64,000 nucleotides of DNA, taken from positions 3,710,501 to 3,774,500 of the forward strand of contig NC_053195.1 in assembly GCF_905163445.1 (NCBI RefSeq), given 5' to 3'. The notes beneath the pieces were generated by a model. It had not been told where the DNA came from and searched no databases. It saw only the letters and a program-made list of their open reading frames with translations. The first letter of the stretch is position 1. The number at the start of each line of letters is the position of its first letter. Position numbers and translations under genes: made by a program. The DNA is from Pararge aegeria (lineage: Eukaryota > Arthropoda > Insecta > Lepidoptera > Nymphalidae). This document shows positions 10,886 to 22,949 of this stretch, in pieces.

Positions 10886-11140
10886 AAATAAATATACTAC
10901 AACAATACACACATCGCCATCTAGCCACACAGTAAGCGTAGCTTGTATTATGGGTACTAAGATAGCTGATGAATATTTCTTAATGAATAATATACATAAA
11001 TACTAATAACATAGATATAAACACCCAGACACTGAAAAACATTCAAGTTCTTCACACAAACATTTTCCAATTGTGGGAATCGAATCCACGGCCTTGGACT
11101 CAGCAAGCAGGGTCGCTGCCTACTGCGCCAGTCGGTAGTC
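10886..11140 (-). mobile_element. SINE family A, full length
   Basis: Minus-strand reading gives an A-box region (GACTGGCGCAGTAGG), a B box GGATTCGATTCCC, then the conserved body and a TATTTATT-type tail. It is a good reference copy of the roughly 255 bp family. Confidence 0.8.
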
Positions 11141-11264
11141 AAAAGCTAAACAATAGAATAGCATCAAAAAAATATATTCTATAGTTCGTTTTCGAGAAAA
11201 TGGTCAATCATCGATTTCCCAACCTGCTTGCTACTTGATTTCACTTGAAATTATATCTTCTATT

Positions 11265-11445
11265 AACTAGCTGGCAGATGTAATTAATCCACGCCCAGTT
11301 ACGAAGCGGCAACTACCAGGTCCAATTGTATTTTCATAACGTCCGGGATCCCATTGAAATTCACGCATAAAATTTCATCAAAATCGGTCCAGCGTTTAGG
11401 AGGAGGAGGTGTCAAACACACCTACAACTACATTTTAATATTATT
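11265..11445 (-). repeat. Helitron-like or related terminal fragment
   Basis: ACTAGCTGGCAGATG at the left end would be a CTAGT 3' terminus on the minus strand. The right part holds AAATTTCATCAAAATCGG, a block widespread in insect repeats. Assignment is tentative. Confidence 0.35.
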
Positions 11446-11985
11446 ATCGACTTTATTTTTATTTAAGGACGCTTTAACTTTTAAATTTATGTATCTTTTT
11501 TATTGCTTCATTTAGGACCCATTGGTCTGATCGTATTTCGGCAGAGGGGATTGTTATTATAGTTTTTGCCTCTTCAAGAAATAGGTCGCACCGTTGTTAT
11601 GAGTAAACAAACTTTGCTACGCCTTCCATGTAATTAAGTGGCATTGTATTATAAGATATTGCGGTTTTGATGTGATTTAGCTAATCGTTTCTAGAATAAA
11701 CGAGAATGTTTTGCTGAAGAAAATAATATCGATAGTAAACAATCAGATACGTAAAAGCTAAGGTTAAAATATAGAGACGTTGTACTAATATAACTCAGTA
11801 AATAAATTACCGTAATAAGGTTTATTATTTTTTACCAAGCTTTCAATGTAAAACCATAGAAACTAAACACAAAATGTGTAATGCATTATATCTCATTCTC
11901 TCCTATACATTTATGTGTTTCTTTCTTTTTTGCGTTACATCGAGTTTCAAATAACAAATACTAACGGCTAAATAAAAAATAATAA
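11446..11985. other. unassigned spacer
   Basis: AT-rich, no recognised element. Confidence 0.45.
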
Positions 11986-11987
11986 TA

Positions 11988-12290
11988 AATGTCTCAGTAA
12001 TTTTATAGAGTGGGTAAATAATTAACTATAAATTAATATTGGCCAGATATTTTATTAAGTTGATTAGGATTTTTACAAATACGCTTATAATTATTATTTC
12101 ATTAATAAATAGTTTCCAAGAAACAATTAAAACTATATTTGATTAACAACCGATGTTCATGACATTGAGTTGGGTATTTCGATATAAATACGACTGCATT
12201 GTCGATACACTCCAGTCCTACGTGGACTCGAACGAGGCAAAGATATCTTGCGGTGTTTTAGTCGTTATCATTCAGTTAATCAATCTATGG
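11988..12290 (+). repeat. repeat P copy 1 (promoter-like)
   Basis: Upstream block TTTTATAGAGTGGGTAAATAATTA, then GTTCATGACATTGAGTTGGG, a TATAAATA box (12184-12191), CCAGTCCTACGTGG about 31 nt downstream, and GGCAAAGATATCTTGCGG. Two other copies (35895-36075, 49505-50035) share the order. No ORF follows. Confidence 0.55.
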
Positions 12291-12334
12291 TATTGATCAA
12301 ACAAAAAATAATTTCCAAGTTTTTAGTTTTAATT

Positions 12335-12770
12335 GGCCGGCCTCTTGGCCACGTGGGTGATGGGTAGATAAAATAGTAGCGATATCGGGTCGGAGGCGGC
12401 TAGCCACAGCTACGATTAGAAGACCAGTGAAATGCCTTGGAGGAGCCTTTTACCCGAAGGGGCATACAAGAATAACAATTTAGCGTTACAATACATGTAA
12501 CAAGAAATTTAACAGTGAAATACATGTAACAATTTTATCTCTAATCATAATCATTTTATAGATTCTCATTTTTATTTAATGAGATTATTTTTAATGTTTT
12601 AATGATCTGTTATCATTTTGTATGGATTTAAATATAGCCTATTATTTATTTATTATTTTGTTTTAATTTTGGAAGGTATTGGTCTTCATTCCCTTTTCAA
12701 TATAGTGATCATTATTCTACTAGTCAAGCCCTTTCATTTAATACCCATTTTGGAGCTGGGAGCTGTGTTC
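12335..12770 (+). mobile_element. LINE 3' remnant (R1/I-like)
   Basis: GGTGATGGGTAGATAAAATAG, a GGTCGGAGGCGGCTAGCC segment and a short open segment reading MPWRSLLPEGA resemble the C-terminus and 3' UTR of a lepidopteran LINE. The last part (about 12698-12750) shares TAGTGATCATTATTCTACTAGTCAAGCCC with 56325-56375. Confidence 0.45.
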
Positions 12771-13477
12771 ATAAAACATAGCTAAGAACACTTCTAACTA
12801 ATTCTCCTTTCGAAGATAAAAATAAACAAAATCGGCAAATCGTGAGCTACGATGCCACAGGCAGACACACGCACACACACACACGTCAAACCTACTACAC
12901 CTACAGGTTTTTGCGTCTAAAAAATAATAAATCAACGCACGTACAGACTCACAGACACACATGCAGCAAATATGCCCGTTATGAATAACAGCCAGCCATT
13001 GCTTTAGTTATTTACGTTTTACTTTAACTTTGTTAGTATTAGAAGATGTTACTAATAAAATCTATTCAATATGTTTGCCATTATTTGACTAAATGCCACA
13101 AATTCCTTTTGGGTATTGCTATTTTAACTATTCGGGTAACAGGCCGAAATTCCAATAAATTCTATCCAAAAGGAATGTTTCTTAATATAGTTACGATACT
13201 ATATTAAACTAGCTGTTTCGTGGTTTCATCTTTGTCAAAATATAGGTACAATGCTACATAGTCTACAAGCACCGAAAAAAGTTTGTACCTCAACAAACTC
13301 AAGGATTTTTCAGAAAAGAAGTTTCGGTCAGACAAACTAATCACAAACTGTGTAGCTCATTATGCCCTTGATAGCGAAGCACTTTTATTCAAACATTTGA
13401 AAAAACACGACTATTTATATTATTAATAAGTACACATAAGGAAAAATTCATTATAATAAGTTTTAATTATAAAGTCA
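12771..13477. other. spacer with CA-rich tract
   Basis: Contains a short ACAC tract at 12866-12883. Nothing else recognised. Confidence 0.45.
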
Positions 13478-13688
13478 AAAATTTATTTGTTCGAATAGGC
13501 ACTAGATGGCACATTTGATTTTGCGTACATTAAATGTAAAATATGACATAGACGTGTTTGGAAACCTCGTTGCTTTAGGTTTAAGTTGGCGAACGAAGTT
13601 ATCACCATCCCCTTACAATTATGTGAACATGTATGTATGAACGCATCATAATTGCCTGTGATAGGCCTACATAAATAAAGCAAATAAA
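13478..13688. mobile_element. chimeric LINE family F 3' ends, opposite orientations
   Basis: The left part (13478-13550) is a minus-strand F tail start (AAAGTCAAAAATTTATTTG, then TGTAAAATATGACATAGA). The right part (13551-13688) is a plus-strand F 3' UTR (GTGTTTGGAAACCTCGTTGC to GCCTGTGATAGGCCTACATAAATAAAG). The middle of both copies is missing, so this is a deletion-joined pair. Confidence 0.65.
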
Positions 13689-13689
13689 A

Positions 13690-16600
13690 AATCGTATAAA
13701 TTGACTGAAGATAAAGTGACTTGGTCAAATAAGCCCTACACTGATCCTAACAAGATAACACATTATTTTCCGGTACTAAAAAAGGCCAGAAATCGATCTT
13801 ATAATATAAACACTAACGACCAAAATAAAGAGGTATATCCCAGTACAAGTACGGTGACTAAATTAGGAAATAATCAAGACTTTTTTCGTCTATAATTATC
13901 TAAATATTTTTCATCAAAATATTAATGGACTTCTCAGTAAATCAGATCTGATAGTAACACATTTAGATGAATTTGAAAGCAACAAAGAACCGATTGATGC
14001 TTTGTGTATTACAGAGCATAACATGACTTTAGATGACTTAAAGCTATTGTATATCCCTAACTATATTCTAAGTTCACACTATTCCAGAAACAAAAGGAAC
14101 GGTGGTTCGTGTATATTAGTAAAAAAATGCCATAAATTTAAATCACTAGATATTTTAAACCGTTTAAGTATTTCAAATGTAATAGAAATATCTGCTATTG
14201 AGTTAGTTGAACATAAAATAATATTAATATGCATCTATCGAGTGCCAAATAATAGGCTAAATAACTTTGACATATTTTTTGATACTCTTACTAATATTTT
14301 AGAGTCCATTCGTTTAAAAAATAAAAAAGTTGTTATATGCGGTGACTTTAATATTGATATCCTTAAACAAAATAATACGGCTGATTATTTTAAACAAAGA
14401 ATTACATCCTATAACTTACACTTTTCAGTAAACGAACCAACTAGAGTAAGTAGTGGAACATGTATTGATAATATTTTACATAATGTTCCAAAAGGTAAGA
14501 CGAAGATTTGTGAATTGGCACTATCAGATCATTCTGCACAGATATTTAAATGTCCTGTTAAAAAAAGCTGTCTAATTCAATACTGGTTCATAGAAAAAAG
14601 AGACTACTCTAAGCAGAACATGAACAAATTTGTAAATTGCATTTCAAGTATAGCTTTTGCCGATGCAAACAATTGTAATTTAGCTAATGAAGCTTTTAAT
14701 AAATTTTATGATACATTTAAGCTATTCTATGATCTTTGTTTTCCCACTGTAAGAGTTAAGATCAGTAATCATAGAAGGCCACGTTGGATATCAAAAGGTA
14801 TAAAACTAGGATGTAAACGCAAAAGAAAACTCCTTTGGAATTATAGAATAAACTCAAATAATGAAAATAAATGGATCTTTAAAAACTACTCAAAACGATT
14901 AAAAAAGATCATTTGTTTAACGCAAAAATCTCAAAATAACTACTCGATAAATTGGTCTAACAATAAGTCTAAGGCAATGTGGAACATCATAAACCAACCG
15001 AAAAATAATTATCCAAGAGAATGTATAACCCAAATTAAGGACGGAGATGAGGTATTGAGAAATCCTATTGACATTGCGGAAATTTTTAATGAGTTTTTTG
15101 TATCTCGTCCTAAAAATATTAATAATCAACATTGTGTCAATCGTATTTCCACTAATATTTCTCATTCACTTTTCATATTCCCAACATCTACTCAAGAAGT
15201 ACATTCAGTCATAAAACAATTAAAAATGACACATAGTACTGGATATGACGATATATGTACAAAAATTATAAAACATGTTTCATGCATCATCTCACCTGTT
15301 TTATGCCGTATAATCAATCTGTGTTTAGAACAAGGAATATTTCCAGATAAATTAAAAACATCTATTATAAAGCCGTTGTTTAAGAAACAAGACAGAGAAG
15401 ATATCTCATGTTACCGACCAGTGGCCTTGATTCCAGTGTTCTCTAAAATCATTGAAAAAATTATATACAATAATATTTACAATTCCTTTGAAAAATTCAA
15501 TATATTCAATGCAAATCAAATGGGTTTTAGGAAATCCAAAACTATAAATAACTTTATTTATAATGTAATGACGAATATAGATAATAAACTAATTGTATCA
15601 TCATTGTTTATGGATTTAACCAAAGCGTTCGATTATGTTGACCATAACATACTATTGTCCAAATTAAATTGCTACGGAGTTAGAGGAAACGCATTGAATT
15701 TAATAAAATCGTACCTTACAGATAGATTTCAAATAACACAAATAGATAAGATTAATGAACAAACACGAATAGAGACTAAATACTTCTCTAAAACACTAAA
15801 AGTTACTTGTGGCGTGCCTCAAGGAAGTGTGCTAGGGCCGCTGCTCTTCCTCATATATATCAATGACCTGCCACAAGCGACAAAACACCCTATGGTGCTA
15901 TTCGCAGATGATTGTACGGTAATTTATATTAGTAAAAATGTTAAAGAAAACGAGACTGCAATAAATAACAGTTTATCGGATATAGTAAAATGGTTAGGTG
16001 ATAATACTCTAAAGCTAAACTTCAACAAAACAACGGTTATGACATTTCAAAATATACGCCGTAAAACTTCATATAATTTAAAAATTAACTATTTAGGTAA
16101 AAAAATTGAAGTAACGCTCAACTAAATTTTTAGGCTTAAAAATTGACGAAAACCTTACCTGGAAATCACACGCTGAATATGTTTGCTCAAGACTAAATCA
16201 ATTTTCCTATTCACTATACATGTTGTCCAAGAAGGTTGACCAGAAAACATTACTAGTAGCATAATATCATGCCCAAGTAGTTTCAATTCTTAGGTATGGC
16301 ATAGTCTTTTGGGGAAACGCAACAAATATTAACAGTGTGTTTGTTGCGCAGAAAAGGTGCATAAGAGCGATATGCGGAATCAAAAAAAGAGAAAGCTGCA
16401 AGCCATTCTTCAAGAAACTTAATATTCTTACTGTCCCATCCTTATACATATTTGAACTTGCTTTATTTCTAAGAAACAATGAGAATTTATTTGAGCGGCA
16501 TAAACGAGAACGCTGTAGGGATAAGTTTAGGTTTCCCCCTCACAAAACCGCGTTCTTTAACAAAAGTGTCTGTGTGATGGCTATACAAATATATAATAAG

Positions 16601-16898
16601 TTACCAAAGATCGTAAGGGAAAATAATTTAATTAATTTTAAAAAAGAGTATTTTAAATTTTTAGTTAACAACACATTTTATAATATTAATGAATTTTATA
16701 ATTAGTTTAAATATGACATTTAATGTACTAGTTCTAAATAATTAACTTTAGTCTGTAAAATATAAAACCTACACTGTAATTGTTGCACGCCCAAAGAGGC
16801 AATATACATTGGGACTTCATACTTATAATTCTATCCAACCTGACCTGTAATATGCAATAAATGAATTTGAATTTGAATTTGAATTGAATTTGAAGAAT
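13690..16898 (+). mobile_element. decayed LINE (EN plus RT) with GAATTT-type tail
   Basis: Begins abruptly inside ORF2 after an F tail, so it is 5'-truncated. It runs through endonuclease, reverse transcriptase and a C-terminal domain to a tail of GAATTT units at 16863-16893. A pogo-like MITE sits in the tail at 16900. Confidence 0.8.
13701..16705 (+). pseudogene. LINE ORF2 remnant: endonuclease and reverse transcriptase
   Basis: The first segment (13701-13895) is in another frame from the main one (open from 13867 to 16125), so a frameshift lies near 13890. The main frame carries an APE-type endonuclease (QNINGL, CITEHN, CGDFNIDIL, TCIDNIL and the catalytic LSDH), then an RT with MDLTKAFDYVDH, GVPQGSVLGPLLF and the FADD active-site box at 15902-15913. 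A second frameshift sits near 16122, just before KFLGLKID. A stop at 16262-16264 interrupts a VA-YHA motif. The last segment (16337-16705) is the usual C-terminal domain (FVAQKRCIRAICG, YNKLPKIV). There is no RNase H. It belongs to the Jockey/CR1 assemblage; the exact clade is uncertain. It cannot encode a working protein. Confidence 0.88.
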
Positions 16899-16899
16899 A

Positions 16900-17286
16900 C
16901 AGTCAAACCTGGATAAGCGAGAGTTTAAGGAGCACAATCTCATTCTCGCAATATGTAATTTTATTTTATTTAGAACTTATTTACATTAAAAAAAATCCGT
17001 GAATTTCGTTTGGGTTTTTGTTTTTGTATTTTGAATGTTTTTCTCTAACTCATAAATTTTGTCGAATATTGCTTGCTCGACTGTCGCTTATAGAGGTATA
17101 GATAAGTAGCAGTCTCACTTACGGAGGTCCGTGAGGGAAAAACTACTCTCTCTTACAAAGGTTTCTGTTTCTCGCTAATAGCGGTTTTGGGAGCTTAAAA
17201 TGACGGGTCCTGGCTACTACTGGCGGGTTACTCTCACTTATAGAGTTTTCTCACTTATCCAGTTCTCACTTACCCAGGTTTGTCTG
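16900..17286. mobile_element. pogo/Tigger-like MITE, 387 bp, TA target duplication
   Basis: Terminal inverted repeats start CAGTCAAACCTGGATAAG on the left and CAGACAAACCTGGGTAAG on the right (reverse complement). Both ends are flanked by TA. There is no transposase ORF. Internal text repeats CTCACTTA/CGCTTATAGAG words, as in Tigger-type MITEs. It lies in the LINE's tail: GAATTTGAA sequence is found on both sides. Confidence 0.8.
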
Positions 17287-17289
17287 TAT

Positions 17290-17689
17290 ATGAATTTGAA
17301 TGTCTTAACATCAAGCAAGATGAATATGAAAAGCACGGATGTAAGCTCGCCTAATAAGAGAGAGGGCATTCCATAACATAGATAGAAAACGTATAACAAA
17401 CCCATAAACAAAAGGACTCGTTAAAATAATTCGAGCTTACATTAAGAAAATAATTGGAAAAGGCATTGTTCTGAGACGTATTTATGCGAGTTTTTTATTG
17501 TTTAAGAATTAATTTGTTTCTTTGAGTTTTTTTTTACCTTTCACAGTCGTACATTGTTGATTTATTCTTACTCTAATTTACGTATTTATAGTAAGTTCTA
17601 ATATATATTAGTTTATTAATTTATATTTATATGTATGTAATCTGGATAAGTATTAGTGTGTAATTTTTTGTAAGTATGTACGTAATAAT
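17290..17689. other. unassigned spacer
   Basis: AT-rich, no recognisable element apart from a little GAATTT tail sequence at its left edge. Confidence 0.45.
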
Positions 17690-17830
17690 AATATTACACC
17701 CCAATATTTGGTTTCTCATGGTTTTCCCGTTCCTCAGGAGGAAAGCCTTCCTATGCCTGTAAGAGATCGTTACTAAGAGATAACGCCGTGTTTAAGTTTT
17801 TTCTTTTCCTAAAATAAAATAGTACATTAC
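17690..17830 (+). mobile_element. possible decayed 3' end of the hairpin-tailed LINE
   Basis: GCCTGTAAGAGATCGTTACTAAGAGATAACGCCG keeps the AGAGATCG...GATAA order of the LINE 3' hairpins at 57707, 49237 and 46564, but the stem is broken at one pair. Tentative. Confidence 0.35.
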
Positions 17831-18017
17831 CAGTGCAAAAAAGAGAGGTTGACATTTATAACGAGACACTTCAGTATCCTTACGATTAGTTGTTGTATAG
17901 TCCATTTCTTCAGATCCGGCATTGGAGAAAACCGCGTGTAGGTATTTCGGAGAATTAGTGAAAACATTTAGCATTCTAAAATCTAAGAAAGTAAAGGGCT
18001 AGCTTGTATGTAAGAAT

Positions 18018-18275
18018 AAACTACGGCAATACAATGCACACATCGCCATGTAGCCCCAAATTAAGCGTAGCTTGTGTTATGGGTATTAGGTACTGAGATA
18101 ACTGATTAATATTTTTTATGAATAATAGACTTAAATCATAAATACAGATAAGATAAAAAACCAGACACTGTAAAGCATTTATGTTCATCACACAAACATT
18201 TTCAGTTGCGGGAATCGAACCCACAGCTTTGGTCTTAGAAAGCAGGATCACTGTCCACTTCACAAATCACCCGTC
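18018..18275 (-). mobile_element. SINE family A, full length but diverged
   Basis: Recognised from CACATCGCCATGTAGCCCC, GCGTAGCTTGTGTTATGGG, the B box in GGAATCGAACCC and a decayed head ending ACCCGTC. Confidence 0.75.
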
Positions 18276-18349
18276 GAATAATGTCGCTGAATGAAATTTA
18301 ATTGAATTGCAAGTATTGGTCCAAACATGATCTATAACTATAGAAGAAG

Positions 18350-18672
18350 CGAGGGGTTTTAGCGGTCATGAGGAATACGTGAGTTTGCAGAATTGCTCCT
18401 TACACAAAAGATGTGAAAGTCATGTTATATATAACCCTTTTGTCAGCCATATACGTGAAATGTGGGTCGATTATATCCAACTCTTGAAGCTATTAGAGTA
18501 TAATATAATAACATCTTCAGAAATTGTTGGGTTTGCATTGATACTGCGAGTACATATTTTATTTACGAAGAATTTAGTGTGCGGAATCGCCAGAGTGATT
18601 CCTGAATGCGTTCAAACAAAAAAGCAAACTCTTCGGCTTTAATAGTATACCTAGATAGATACGTTGAGGTTG
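18350..18672. other. unassigned spacer
   Basis: An 87-codon ORF at 18379-18642 has no recognised motif and is probably chance. Confidence 0.35.
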
Positions 18673-18673
18673 T

Positions 18674-18957
18674 AAAGTCAAAGTCAAGGTCAAATATTTC
18701 TTTATTTAAATAGCGCAAATAGATAGCAATTTTGATGCGTACATTACATGTAAAATATGACATAGAAGTGAGTTGATGGCGATAAACAAATTCGTCAACT
18801 TAAAACTATAGCTACGAGGGTTCCAAAGGTGGTAAGAAGAAGCCCACAACAAACTTAGCCGGTTGTTTTTCTTTTTGTTATCATCTCACACATTCCTCAC
18901 ACTATCTCACATTGTAGTTTAAAACTATTAAAGAAGCAAACTGGTTAGAGCAATAAT
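18674..18957 (-). mobile_element. LINE family F 3' UTR, (TTGAC)n tail
   Basis: On the minus strand the order is GGCTAAGTTTGTTGTGGGC, CTCGTAGCTATAG, TCTATGTCATATTTTACATG and a TTGACTTTGACTTT tail ending at 18674. Confidence 0.75.
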
Positions 18958-19179
18958 TTACAACCAAGCATTTTTATAGTTGACGTAGTCCTTAATACTA
19001 TAATAGGACTTTTCTATAAGCCTACGTTTAATACAAACTTTGAACTTTTTAAGAGACATCTCCAATAATCTGTACGTGAAAGCATTCCCCACGATAAATG
19101 AACTTAGCTGTATGGTTAGTATATTATCATTCTCATTCCAGGAAGATAATGAGTATAAAAAGAATATGTTTTGATTCAA
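18958..19179 (-). pseudogene. LINE F ORF2 C-terminal remnant
   Basis: The last ~35 codons read LLEMSLKKFKVCIKRR, SYYSIKDYV and the terminal KNAWL, matching the 3578-3814 remnant (EMSLNKFKVYIKRK, SYYNIKDYL, KKAWV). Upstream codons do not match and are probably host sequence or a decayed frame. The 3' UTR follows at 18957 downwards. 5'-truncated and non-functional. Confidence 0.7.
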
Positions 19180-19199
19180 TTTCTGCTGGTTTATTTAAA

Positions 19200-20260
19200 G
19201 GGTCTGTTATACCGTTGTAGTGGATGCCTAAAATAATATCACTTTTATTAACCTATTACAAAAAGTAGGAGGTTCTCCATTCGGTTGTTTTTTTTAATAT
19301 GTTTGTTAGCTCAGAACTCTGTCATTTATAAACCTATAAAATTACAGTTACTTTCCTTGCTACTCTATAAATAGGTATACGAAGTATATGTTCTATACGT
19401 AGTAACTTTCATCATTTTACTTGGCACCGACTTAGTAATGTTGTAGAAATTTTTTATTTCTTGCTTTATAGTTGTATAACAAAGTCTCTCTTAGTTCAAT
19501 TTTTTTTATTTTATTCTATGTTTTCAGAAGTAATGTTATTATAAATAAATGTAACAGTAATTAAATTTTTGCCATAATGCAATTTCTCAGTGCTCTGTAA
19601 ATAAAATGTATGCCAAATAACTTATAACATAGCTTTCAAGTCCTGAAAGAGCGGTCTTAACCACTAGACTAGTCCATCGACTAATTTAGCTGGAAATTGA
19701 CCTCCTAAACCTGTTACTTCTCATTAATAAAGCCGGGAAAAGCACCACAGCGCAAAATAGGTGTTCTAGCGACGATTGCAATAAGTAATTACAATCATAT
19801 AAAGTTATACAATACGAGGGTTGTTGGGTTTAATATTGCTAATGGCCTATGCAATTTAAACATACATTATATGGTTCTGTAAATATGTTCAAATGCATTA
19901 GCAGTAAACGAGTTGAATCTCAAGGGCATTAATAAATGTACAAAATATGTAGAGGACATTTTATTTCGATGTTACCATGCCAATGTATATCCATAAATAA
20001 AACCCCTCGACATTTAATATAGTGTACATTATTCTACACACCATTCCCAAATAAATAAATATATATTTATATATATATATATATATACATATATTGTTTT
20101 TATTATATAGTACCTGCCTAAGGCATAAAGGTACTAGCAAATATGAGATCCAATGAAGTTAATTTATTTATTAAATTAATATCAGCAATTCAAAAGCGTT
20201 AGATTTTTTTGAATTCCCAACGCATAGTTGTGATAATATAACTTTCGTCGTGTTCTCACG
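19200..20260. other. AT-rich spacer
   Basis: About 1 kb with no recognised gene or repeat family except an AT dinucleotide run at 20056-20088 and a fragment near 20000-20050 (GTGTACATTATTCTACACACC) that resembles the 12698/56330 block. Confidence 0.45.
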
Positions 20261-20264
20261 TGTT

Positions 20265-20545
20265 CTAACGTCTGTCTGTCTGTAGGATTGCCGCTTTCGG
20301 CACTGGCACTTTCATTTGATACCCATACTGAGGGAGTTGTGAAAAAAAACCATGCATCTCGGGTTTGTCATTTTTCATATTTTATTATAGTATTCTACAT
20401 CATCTGTGAACATTTCAACTGTCTTACTTTGAGGGTTTATACGATACAGCCTAGTGACAGACGGAAAGATATACGAACAGACAGACGCACAGCGGAGTCT
20501 TAGCAATAGGATCTGACCCATTGGGTACAGAACTCTAAAGAGAAT
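20265..20545 (+). repeat. dispersed arthropod repeat, unclassified
   Basis: CTTTCATTTGATACCCATACT, TTTATACGATACAGCCTAGTGACAG, a GACAGACGCACAGCGGAGTC run and CCCATTGGGTACAGAACTC are words of a very common insect repeat. Non-coding. Confidence 0.5.
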
Positions 20546-20849
20546 TATACGTTCTGCGTAAACAAAATCTACGCTTTGTTTACGTTCCAGCCGACTAATG
20601 AAAAACAGGCTAGACGCATTTTGGTTTCAAATAACCTATATTAAACAGCAAATTCACCATAAACAGGATTCCTAGTGTAATAAGTAGCACGCTTAATATT
20701 TAATTAGCGTTTGAGTCGGCTAATCACAGGCGTATCTCGCCGCCGTTATTAATATCTAGTTATCACACTAATCCGGTTATCACATCAATAGAAACGCCAT
20801 GAATTGGGAAGCAATCAAATTAGTGAGGGCACTTAAATAATAACTTATC

Positions 20850-21048
20850 TCTATACATTCATCATCATCATAATTTCAACTTATTACCGTCCAACTACAG
20901 GGAACGGGTATCCTCCGAAAATGAAAAGGAGTTATGGCCGTACGCCACCACGCTGGCCCAGTGCGGATTAGTGGACTCCACATACCTGTGAGAACATTAT
21001 GTAGAACTCTAAGATATTTTATTTACTTAAAACGCACATAATTTAGAA
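20850..21048 (-). mobile_element. SINE family D, tail half
   Basis: Contains GGCCGTACGCCACCACGCTGG, CCAGTGCGGATTAGTGGACTC and AAACGCACATAATTTAG; the tRNA-like head is missing. Other copies at 25395-25768, 39661-39815, 41134-41400 and 49642-49878. Confidence 0.65.
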
Positions 21049-21049
21049 A

Positions 21050-22060
21050 AGATTATTTATTTATATATTTAATTACGCACCCCGTGGAGACATTACAATT
21101 ACCCAATTCGTCCCCCCGGGGCTATTAAAAGAATGTATGAACGAGTAATAATTGCAACAAATTAAATTAAATTAAAACATAAAAATAAAACAATAACCAA
21201 AAATTCAAATTCAAAATAATATTAAAAACAAAACATTCAAACATTTAATTAATATCTTAGATTGCCTACTCTCTAGTAACATTTTAATTTGCTTTTGAAG
21301 CTGAAGTTAGTTAGTGCGCTTGCCTAGAAGAAGCCTCTTTATAAGGCTTGTATTGAAGGTGCTCAAGTTCTACGTGGCAGTAGTCACAGACTTTAGTCGA
21401 TTTCATTAACGTGATTAATAAAAGAGCAAGCCAGAGCAATTCAAACTCAAAAAGGGAGTTTTTTTGCATTTTTTTGACTTTTAAATGTTATTACTTAAAC
21501 ATTACAAACATATTCCATAAACAAAATTCATTTCGACACACAAATATACTACTCTTAATAAACTTTTATATCTGTACTAGTTTATTTTTATTTACTGAAA
21601 TAGATATACTTTGTGCATATCAATTACTCACGCATATAGAGATGTATATGTTTGAATATTTACGATGTGTTTAAACGTCTTTTACCGTATTCAAAGAACA
21701 ATTTCGGTAGTCTAAAATTTTTGGCGAATTTAGTTTGTTGCGATTTATAACATTAATCTCTGTCCTAATCGTAGTGCATTTCATCATGTTATTGGCACTA
21801 TAGACCTATTTTGATGCAGTGCAGTGTTTTCAGTTTACCTAAAACATTGCACAAGACCGTAAAAATTTAGCTTTGTTCCACTGCCACGTAGTATAATTTA
21901 AGGTGCTGGAAAGTGAACAATATATTTTTATTTCCATTGAGTAGTTACATAAAACTTATATTAAGTTACCGATATGCAAAAAATGCCCCTTATATATAAA
22001 CTACCTCCTTTCTTTTTATATTTACAGTTACCTTCATCATTGGTGTGTCATTTCTGTCAA
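21050..22060. other. AT-rich spacer
   Basis: A small CCCGTGGAGACATTACAA / CGTCCCCCCGGGGC block near 21082-21125 resembles part of a MITE. The rest is unassigned. Confidence 0.4.
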
Positions 22061-22153
22061 TCAAATTACTGTGCGTGAACGCGATACTAAACGCGATATC
22101 ACAATATTTGCCTCATATTTTTCGTGATTTTTTGCACAATTTGTTGTGAGGAA

Positions 22154-22240
22154 ATGCCGAAAAGAAAACGTTTGCATTCTCGGGAAGAGGATTTATCCAA
22201 GAGAATAATGGAACGCAAATTGCGTAAACTTGGGATGTGA
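22154..22240 (+). CDS. 28-codon basic ORF, possibly start of a dead element
   Basis: Begins ATG in a GGAA-ATG context and encodes a Lys/Arg-rich peptide (MPKRKR, REEDLSKR, ERKLRKLG) that stops abruptly. Such a charged, heptad-like N-terminus occurs at the start of some insect transposon ORFs, but I do not recognise it. The upstream 100 bp contains GCGTGAACGCGATACTAAACG and no clear promoter. It could equally be chance. Confidence 0.2.
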   Translation: MPKRKRLHSREEDLSKRIMERKLRKLGM

Positions 22241-22626
22241 AAAGTGATTTTTCAAACGAAGTAACTATTTGGACTTCTGGAATGGATGTTCCCTATTCAA
22301 AGTTTGCGAATTGAATAGTAGTTGAGAACGTCGACGTCGATGCATGAAAGAAAGTGTAATTCGTATCAGTAAGCAAAAACAGCAATACTGAATTCCAATT
22401 TCAAATTAGCTATTACTCAAATGAAAATTGAATTATAAATATATCTGCTACTGCTCCTCGAACCAGTTTAAGCTGTACCTGGCGCAGCGGAAATTCTCTC
22501 TTTCAAACTATTACAAATAAATTGTACTTATAAAAATTAAATAACGGTTGCCATTCGTTCCATTGGGTATAGTAGAAATTCACTTACGAGTAAGTTTGTT
22601 CAACAATTAATTATTACATGAATTGC

Positions 22627-22660
22627 GAATAAGATATGAGTAGGTTCTCATATCTTATTC
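22627..22660. repeat. 14 bp perfect hairpin, 6-nt loop
   Basis: Arms 22627-22640 and 22647-22660 are perfect reverse complements around TAGGTT. Confidence 0.9.
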
Positions 22661-22719
22661 CTAACATATATGTGTCTTTCTGCTATAGTACATTCATAAT
22701 GTGGACTTTACTTCCCATT

Positions 22720-22836
22720 ACAAGGAGAGCTGGGAGTCGCTGGAAACAAGCGGCCCAGGACCTTGGATTTTGAACCCTACAAAAGACCTATTTCCAGCAG
22801 TGGACTTTAATGGGTGGAAGTGATGATGAATATAGA
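22720..22836 (+). pseudogene. RTE-type LINE 3' end
   Basis: GGGAGTCGCTGGAAACAAGCG, CCCAGGACC, AAAAGACCTATTTCCAGCAG and a GATGATGA tail. Only the last ~35 codons' worth survives, with frame damage. Confidence 0.65.
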
Positions 22837-22949
22837 CTTTCACCCGCGTCAGGTGATTTATGTAGGTGAGATTGAAAAACCTGAAACTGTTATAAATTAA
22901 ACTTAATCTGTGTAGTTATTCAGACTGTTAAAAATATATGCTATTTTGA

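Noticed and set aside
10957..11142. 61-codon minus ORF
   Set aside because: It lies within SINE A, a Pol III element; many similar ORFs are SINE shadows (27529, 27662, 33806, 33844).
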